From positions 1-8,271 of the forward strand of contig DLPY01000080.1 in the NCBI GenBank assembly GCA_002478685.1: 8,271 bases of DNA, read 5' to 3'. Shown piece by piece: positions 4,132 to 8,271 of this stretch (position 1 is its first letter; each line of letters starts with the position of its first letter). Source of the DNA: Flavobacteriaceae bacterium UBA7446 (GTDB lineage Bacteria > Bacteroidota > Bacteroidia > Flavobacteriales > Flavobacteriaceae). The notes under the pieces were generated by a model. That model was not told the origin of the DNA. It ran no database searches and saw nothing but the letters and a program-made list of their open reading frames with translations. The position numbers and the translations under genes were made by a program.

Positions 4132-6291
4132 ATGCCCAAAACCACCATCAAGCAACATGATATTACAGACTGTGGTGCTGCCTGTTTGGCATCTGTAGCC
4201 GCACACTATAAACTGCATCTGCCCATAGCGCGTATTCGGCAATATGCCAGCACAGACAAAAAAGGCACCAACATGTTTGGTATGGTTGAGGTGGCAGAAA
4301 AGCTTGGTTTTGAAGCCAAAGGCGTTAAAGGCATTACCGAAAGCTTACGTAAAATTCCCCTTCCTGCCATTGCGCATGTTGTTGTAAAAGAAGTGCTACA
4401 CCACTACGTGGTTATCTATAAGGTTAGCAAAACGCATGTTACGCTTATGGATCCTGCAAATGGCAAAATGCACCACAAAACAATTGCTGCATTTGAAGCC
4501 GAGTGGACAGGTGTGCTGATGCTATTGCTTCCATCGCAAGAGTTTACACCAAAAAACGAAAAAGTCTCTGTGTACAAAAGGTTTTGGTTTTTGCTAAAGC
4601 CGCATAAGTTTGTCGTGCTCCAAGCTACTGTGGGGTCGATTGTGTCTGTGCTTTTGGGGTTTTCCATTTCTATTTATATCCAAAAACTAACCGACTTTGT
4701 TCTAGTAGGCGGAAATACCAAACTGCTAAACTTACTTAGCGTAATGGTTCTTGTTTTGTTGTTCGCACAAATTATCATTAACATTTTTAAAGATACTTTT
4801 ATAGTAAAAACAGGACAACAGATAGACGCACGGCTTATACTTGGGTACTACAAACATTTGCTAAAACTTCCACAACCTTTTTTTGACACCATGCGTGTTG
4901 GTGAAATCATTTCACGCATCGGCGATGCGGTCAAAATCAGAACCTTTATCAATACGGTTTCGCTAAACCTAGCCGTTAATGTGTTGATTCTTATTTTTTC
5001 GTTTGCTATTATGTTTTCCTATTACTGGAAACTTGCCCTTATCATGTCGTTGGTTGTTCCACTTTATGCACTTGTCTATTTTATTGTAAATCGTCTAAAC
5101 AAGAAAACGGAACGCAAAATCATGGAACGTGCTGCCGACTTAGAAAGTCAATTTGTGGAATCCTTACAAGCTGTTCGTACTATCAAGCATTTTGGACTGG
5201 AACATTTTGCCAACACAAAAACAGAAGTGCGTTTTATTGCGCTGCTAAAATCGGGCTACAAATCGGCATTAAACAGCATCTTTTCTACAAACAGCTCGCA
5301 AGCTATAGCGCAAATATTTACGGTTGTGCTATTGTGGAGTGGCTCATACTATGCCATAGATGGCGAAATTACCATTGGAGAACTGATGTCCTTTTATGCC
5401 ATTATTGGCTATTTTACCAATCCTGTAGCAAGTCTTATTGGCGCAAACGTGCAAATTCAAAATGCGCTTATTGCTGCCGACCGCCTGTTTGAAATTATGG
5501 ACTTACAGCGTGAAAAAGAAGCAGATAAAATACCTCTTTCTGAAGATAAACTTGGCGATATTGCTTTTGAAAATGTCAGCTTCAGATATGAATCTCGTGT
5601 AGATGTGTTTAAAAAACTAAATCTTGTTATTCCAAAAGGAAGCATCACGGCATTGGTTGGTGAGAGTGGTTCGGGCAAATCCACAATTATTTCGCTTTTG
5701 CTCAAAATTTATACCATTCAAAAAGGTAAAATTTCTATTGGCGACATAGACCTAAACCATATTGAAACCGATAGTTTGCGTGAAATTATTGGTGTTGTTC
5801 CGCAAAAAGTTGACCTGTTCTCGGGAAATGTAGTTGACAATATCGCCATAGGCGAATTAGCCCCCAACATGGACAGGGTGTTAGAAGTTTGCAAATCGCT
5901 ACAAATACTATCATTTATTGAAGTCCTCCCCAATGGTTTTCAAACGCATTTGGGTGAAAATGGAGCAAACCTTTCAGGGGGACAAAAGCAAAAAATTGCC
6001 ATTGCCAGAGCATTGTATAAAAAGCCCGAAATCTTAATTTTTGATGAAGCGACTTCCTCACTTGACGGAACTTCACAAAAAAATATTTGGAAAGCCGTAA
6101 AGGCACTTAAAAATCAACATAAAACCATCATTATCAGTACACACAGGCTACAATCCATTACAGAAGCTGATAGTATTGTGGTATTAAAAAACGGAAAGCT
6201 TATAGAAAAAGGTACTCATCAAGAATTACTTGCACAAAAAGCGGAGTATCATACCCTTTGGAAAAACCAAACGGGAGTGATTGAGGATTAA
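4132..6291 (+). CDS. Peptidase-containing ABC transporter (C39 bacteriocin maturation/export)
   Basis: This 719-residue protein removes GG leaders and exports the cores across the inner membrane using ATP. The N-terminal C39 peptidase (about 1-135) has Q8, the catalytic C14 in TDCGAACLASV, H91 in HHYVVIY and D107 in MDPANG. The membrane domain spans about 155-445 with segments near 160-185, 197-217, 280-320, 390-410 and 418-440. The nucleotide-binding domain carries Walker A GESGSGKST (510-518), signature LSGGQ (614-618), Walker B ILIFDEA (634-640, E639) and H-loop H671. All catalytic residues are present and the length is normal for the family, so it should be active. It is separated from the adaptor gene by the peptide array. 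A 12-codon fragment of a second such gene lies at 2524. No Shine-Dalgarno box is seen, as usual in Bacteroidota. A terminator ends 15 bp upstream. Confidence 0.97.
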   Translation: MPKTTIKQHDITDCGAACLASVAAHYKLHLPIARIRQYASTDKKGTNMFGMVEVAEKLGFEAKGVKGITESLRKIPLPAIAHVVVKEVLHHYVVIYKVSKTHVTLMDPANGKMHHKTIAAFEAEWTGVLMLLLPSQEFTPKNEKVSVYKRFWFLLKPHKFVVLQATVGSIVSVLLGFSISIYIQKLTDFVLVGGNTKLLNLLSVMVLVLLFAQIIINIFKDTFIVKTGQQIDARLILGYYKHLLKLPQPFFDTMRVGEIISRIGDAVKIRTFINTVSLNLAVNVLILIFSFAIMFSYYWKLALIMSLVVPLYALVYFIVNRLNKKTERKIMERAADLESQFVESLQAVRTIKHFGLEHFANTKTEVRFIALLKSGYKSALNSIFSTNSSQAIAQIFTVVLLWSGSYYAIDGEITIGELMSFYAIIGYFTNPVASLIGANVQIQNALIAADRLFEIMDLQREKEADKIPLSEDKLGDIAFENVSFRYESRVDVFKKLNLVIPKGSITALVGESGSGKSTIISLLLKIYTIQKGKISIGDIDLNHIETDSLREIIGVVPQKVDLFSGNVVDNIAIGELAPNMDRVLEVCKSLQILSFIEVLPNGFQTHLGENGANLSGGQKQKIAIARALYKKPEILIFDEATSSLDGTSQKNIWKAVKALKNQHKTIIISTHRLQSITEADSIVVLKNGKLIEKGTHQELLAQKAEYHTLWKNQTGVIED

Positions 6292-6294
6292 ACT

Positions 6295-6325
6295 AAAAAA
6301 CCCACTCTTATTTGAGTGGGTTTTT
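6295..6325. terminator. Bidirectional Rho-independent terminator
   Basis: CCCACTC (6301-6307) and GAGTGGG (6314-6320) form a perfect 7-bp stem with a 6-nt loop. Five Ts follow on the right and six As precede on the left, so it can stop transcription of the transporter gene on the + strand and of the tRNA on the - strand. It starts right after the transporter stop codon and marks the end of the peptide locus. Confidence 0.9.
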
Positions 6326-6326
6326 G

Positions 6327-6399
6327 TTGGCCTACTAGGGATCGAACCTAGACTCTTCTGAACCAAAATCAGACGTGTTGCCAGTTACACCATAGGCCA
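6327..6399 (-). tRNA. tRNA-Gln (anticodon TTG)
   Basis: Read on the minus strand, the acceptor arms TGGCCTA and TAGGCCA pair over 7 bp starting with U1-A72, typical of tRNA-Gln. The D arm is GTGTAACTGGCAACAC. The anticodon arm is TCTGA-TTTTGGT-TCAGA with TTG at positions 34-36, and the T arm is CTAGG-TTCGATC-CCTAG. The discriminator base is A, and CCA is not encoded (ACA follows), so it must be added after transcription. The gene is convergent with the transporter and shares the terminator at 6295. Confidence 0.96.
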
Positions 6400-6408
6400 A
6401 TGCGGATG

Positions 6409-6438
6409 CAAAAATAAACAAACTTTTTGTTGCACCAA
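6409..6438 (-). promoter_or_regulatory. Bacteroidota-type promoter for tRNA-Gln
   Basis: On the minus strand TTG (6438-6436) is followed after 19 bp by TATTTTTG (6416-6409), a full match to the Bacteroidota sigma-A -7 box TAnnTTTG with a -33 TTG. The tRNA 5' end lies 10 bp further on, as expected for a short leader. This promoter is one of the main signs of the phylum. Confidence 0.8.
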
Positions 6439-6455
6439 TAGTTTACACAATCTTG

Positions 6456-6485
6456 TTTGTGGTTTTGTAAGATATCGTAATTTAG
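6456..6485 (+). promoter_or_regulatory. Candidate promoter of the DUF2723 gene
   Basis: TTTG (6456-6459) and TAATTTAG (6478-6485) lie 18 bp apart, matching the Bacteroidota TTTG/TAnnTTTG pattern at all but one -7 position. The start codon lies 17 bp after the -7 box, so the untranslated leader would be very short. The pattern is weak in AT-rich DNA. Confidence 0.45.
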
Positions 6486-6501
6486 CGGCTTTAGAAATCT
6501 C

Positions 6502-8271
6502 ATGAACTACGCTAAAGGAAATACCCTCACGGGCTGGTTTGTTTTCTGTATTGCCTTTGTAACCTACTTCCTTACTGTAGAACCCACAGCAAGCTATTGG
6601 GACTGTAGCGAATATATTGCCACCTCTGCAAAACTACAAGTTGGGCATCCCCCTGGCGCACCACTTTTTCAAATGATGGGTGCCTTTTTCTCCTCTTTTG
6701 CAAGTGGCCCTGAGCGTGTAGCGTTTTGGGTAAACATGATGTCGGTGCTAGCAAGTGCCTTTACCATTTTGTTTATGTTCTGGTCACTAACCCGAATCAT
6801 TACACGATTTATACTTAAAGAAACAAATCCAACAGGCGCGCAAGCCTTTTTAGTCTTGGGCGCAGGTGTTGTGGGTGCGCTTAGCTATACCTTTTCAGAT
6901 AGTTTTTGGTTTAATGCTGTTGAGGCTGAAGTGTATGCCATGGCAATGCTTATCACTTCTGCAATGTTTTGGTTGGGATTACGTTGGGAAGAAGACATGC
7001 TCAAACCACGCGGCGACCGTTGGTTAGTACTCATTGCTTTTTTAATTGGGTTGTCGTTTGGTGTCCACTTTATGGGGCTACTCACCGTACCCTCCATTGG
7101 GATGCTGTATTACTTTAAACACTACCCTTTTTCATGGAAATCGTTTGTGGTGGCAAATGTAGTCTCTGTAGCCGTATTACTCTTTATCTTTAAGCTACTA
7201 CTCCCGCTAACCTTAGCATATTTCGGAAATGCTGAAGTATTCTTTGTAAACAGTTTTGGGCTACCTTTTAACTCAGGAACTATTATTGCCGGACTGTCTA
7301 TTTTGATCTTATTTATTTTGGGACTACGACTCACCCAACAAAAAAATTGGGTACAAGCCAATACGGGTTTGTGGTGTATAGTTTTTATTTTGGTTGGGTT
7401 TTCGTCTTGGATTATGCTGCCCATTCGCGCCAATGCCAATACGGTTATCAACGAAAATGCACCCACAGACGCACGAGCGCTTTTGGCGTACTACAACCTT
7501 GAACAATATCCCGAAACCCATTTGTTCTACGGACCTATGTATACAGATATGTATGCAGGTCAAGATGCTGACAACCCCTACAAAGACGATAAACCCAAAT
7601 ACGAAAAAGACCTTAAAAAAGGGCGTTATGTGATCGTGAATGCCTGGAAAGATGCACGCATCAATGCCAATAGTAAGCACACAGGACTGTTGCCACGTAT
7701 GTGGAGTTCGGGAAATGCCGTGAATTACATCACTTATTTTGGTGCTACCGATTTTGATATCAAACCCGAATATCGCAACCAAACCCAACTCATTGACGCC
7801 GTAAACGATTTTATTTCACGTGTCAATAATGGAGAGGTTGATGCTAATGGCTATCACCAGTTTTTGCAACAATTTGGATCTTATCTAGATATTGAAAAGC
7901 CGAGTCTAATTGATAACCTAAACTACCTATTTACCTTCCAAATCAATTATATGTATTTCCGCTATTTTATGTGGAATTTTGCAGGAAAACAAAACGACGA
8001 ACAAGGGAATTTAGATCCTTTCAGCGGGAATTGGATAAGCGGCATTTCGTGGCTAGACAGTTTACGATTGGGCCCCCAAAAAAATCTATATGACGATGCC
8101 ATAAACAACAAAGGGCGAAACACCTACTTTATGTTGCCGTTGTTTTTAGGGCTGCTGGGTACGTTGTTTTTATATCAACAAGACAAAAAACGCTTCTGGG
8201 TACTGCTAGTGTTTTTTCTCTTTACGGGATTAGCACTAAAAGTATACCTCAACGAAAGGGTTTTTGAACCA
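6502..8271 (+). CDS. DUF2723 (TMEM260-like) multi-pass membrane protein, 3' end missing
   Basis: The frame is open from ATG 6502 to the window edge (590 codons) with no stop; family members in Bacteroidota are about 1000 residues or longer, so roughly the last half is missing. An N-terminal helix (GWFVFCIAFVTYFLTV, 11-26) is followed by the family hallmark SYWDCSEYIATSAKLQVGHP and PGAPLFQMMG (31-60), with acidic D34/E37 in the first outer loop as in GT-C glycosyltransferases. Many further membrane helices follow, then a soluble region (about 310-510) rich in Asn, Asp and Tyr, then more helices (from about 550). The eukaryotic relative TMEM260 is a protein O-mannosyltransferase, so a glycosyltransferase role in envelope protein O-glycosylation is plausible but unproven for the bacterial proteins. 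It has its own upstream region and no evident link to the peptide locus. Confidence 0.88.
   Translation, partial: MNYAKGNTLTGWFVFCIAFVTYFLTVEPTASYWDCSEYIATSAKLQVGHPPGAPLFQMMGAFFSSFASGPERVAFWVNMMSVLASAFTILFMFWSLTRIITRFILKETNPTGAQAFLVLGAGVVGALSYTFSDSFWFNAVEAEVYAMAMLITSAMFWLGLRWEEDMLKPRGDRWLVLIAFLIGLSFGVHFMGLLTVPSIGMLYYFKHYPFSWKSFVVANVVSVAVLLFIFKLLLPLTLAYFGNAEVFFVNSFGLPFNSGTIIAGLSILILFILGLRLTQQKNWVQANTGLWCIVFILVGFSSWIMLPIRANANTVINENAPTDARALLAYYNLEQYPETHLFYGPMYTDMYAGQDADNPYKDDKPKYEKDLKKGRYVIVNAWKDARINANSKHTGLLPRMWSSGNAVNYITYFGATDFDIKPEYRNQTQLIDAVNDFISRVNNGEVDANGYHQFLQQFGSYLDIEKPSLIDNLNYLFTFQINYMYFRYFMWNFAGKQNDEQGNLDPFSGNWISGISWLDSLRLGPQKNLYDDAINNKGRNTYFMLPLFLGLLGTLFLYQQDKKRFWVLLVFFLFTGLALKVYLNERVFEP

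Noticed and set aside
7394..7633. A 79-codon + strand ORF within the DUF2723 gene.
   Set aside because: It is in another frame of the continuous DUF2723 coding sequence and its product (basic, Pro/Thr/Cys-rich) looks like an out-of-frame translation.

Overview
The window looks like a chromosome piece from the Bacteroidota, most likely a flavobacterium. Supporting signs are AT-rich DNA, genes without Shine-Dalgarno boxes, a tRNA promoter of the Bacteroidota type (TTG-N19-TATTTTTG), and a DUF2723 membrane protein of the kind common in that phylum. No species can be named from the sequence alone.

Positions 1-6325 form a double-glycine (GG) leader peptide secretion locus, all on the + strand. 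It opens with the 3' part of a HlyD-type periplasmic adaptor (1-1043) that overlaps a small helix-turn-helix gene (1040-1372). Next come three peptide modules. Each starts with a ~165-bp repeat holding the HTH gene's 3' end, an untranslated spacer and a 25-codon leader, and each continues into an unrelated core. Module 1 has peptide A (1406-1645), a 52-residue membrane protein, and a CPBP intramembrane protease (1884-2519). Module 2 has peptide B (2654-2833), a second peptide with a different leader (2851-3042), a 56-residue membrane protein, and debris of another peptide/membrane-protein pair. Module 3 has a frameshifted peptide C, a second peptide (3665-3808), two 38-residue membrane proteins, and a strong terminator-like hairpin. 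The locus ends with a C39-peptidase ABC transporter (4132-6291) that should cleave the leaders after GG and export the cores with the HlyD partner. No RiPP-modifying enzyme lies in the window, so the products look like unmodified class II-type bacteriocins or signal peptides. Function is inferred from architecture.

The most informative structure is the set of repeat junctions. Repeat B follows directly after the first 12 codons of a second transporter gene, which differs from the intact one only by three synonymous changes. Repeat C cuts into a small membrane-protein gene. Each junction joins a broken gene to nearly the same point of the repeat, which points to a peptide array growing and shuffling by recombination between its conserved parts.

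From 6301 onward the sequence is ordinary: a bidirectional terminator, a tRNA-Gln(TTG) on the minus strand with its own promoter, and the first 590 codons of a DUF2723 membrane protein running off the right edge.
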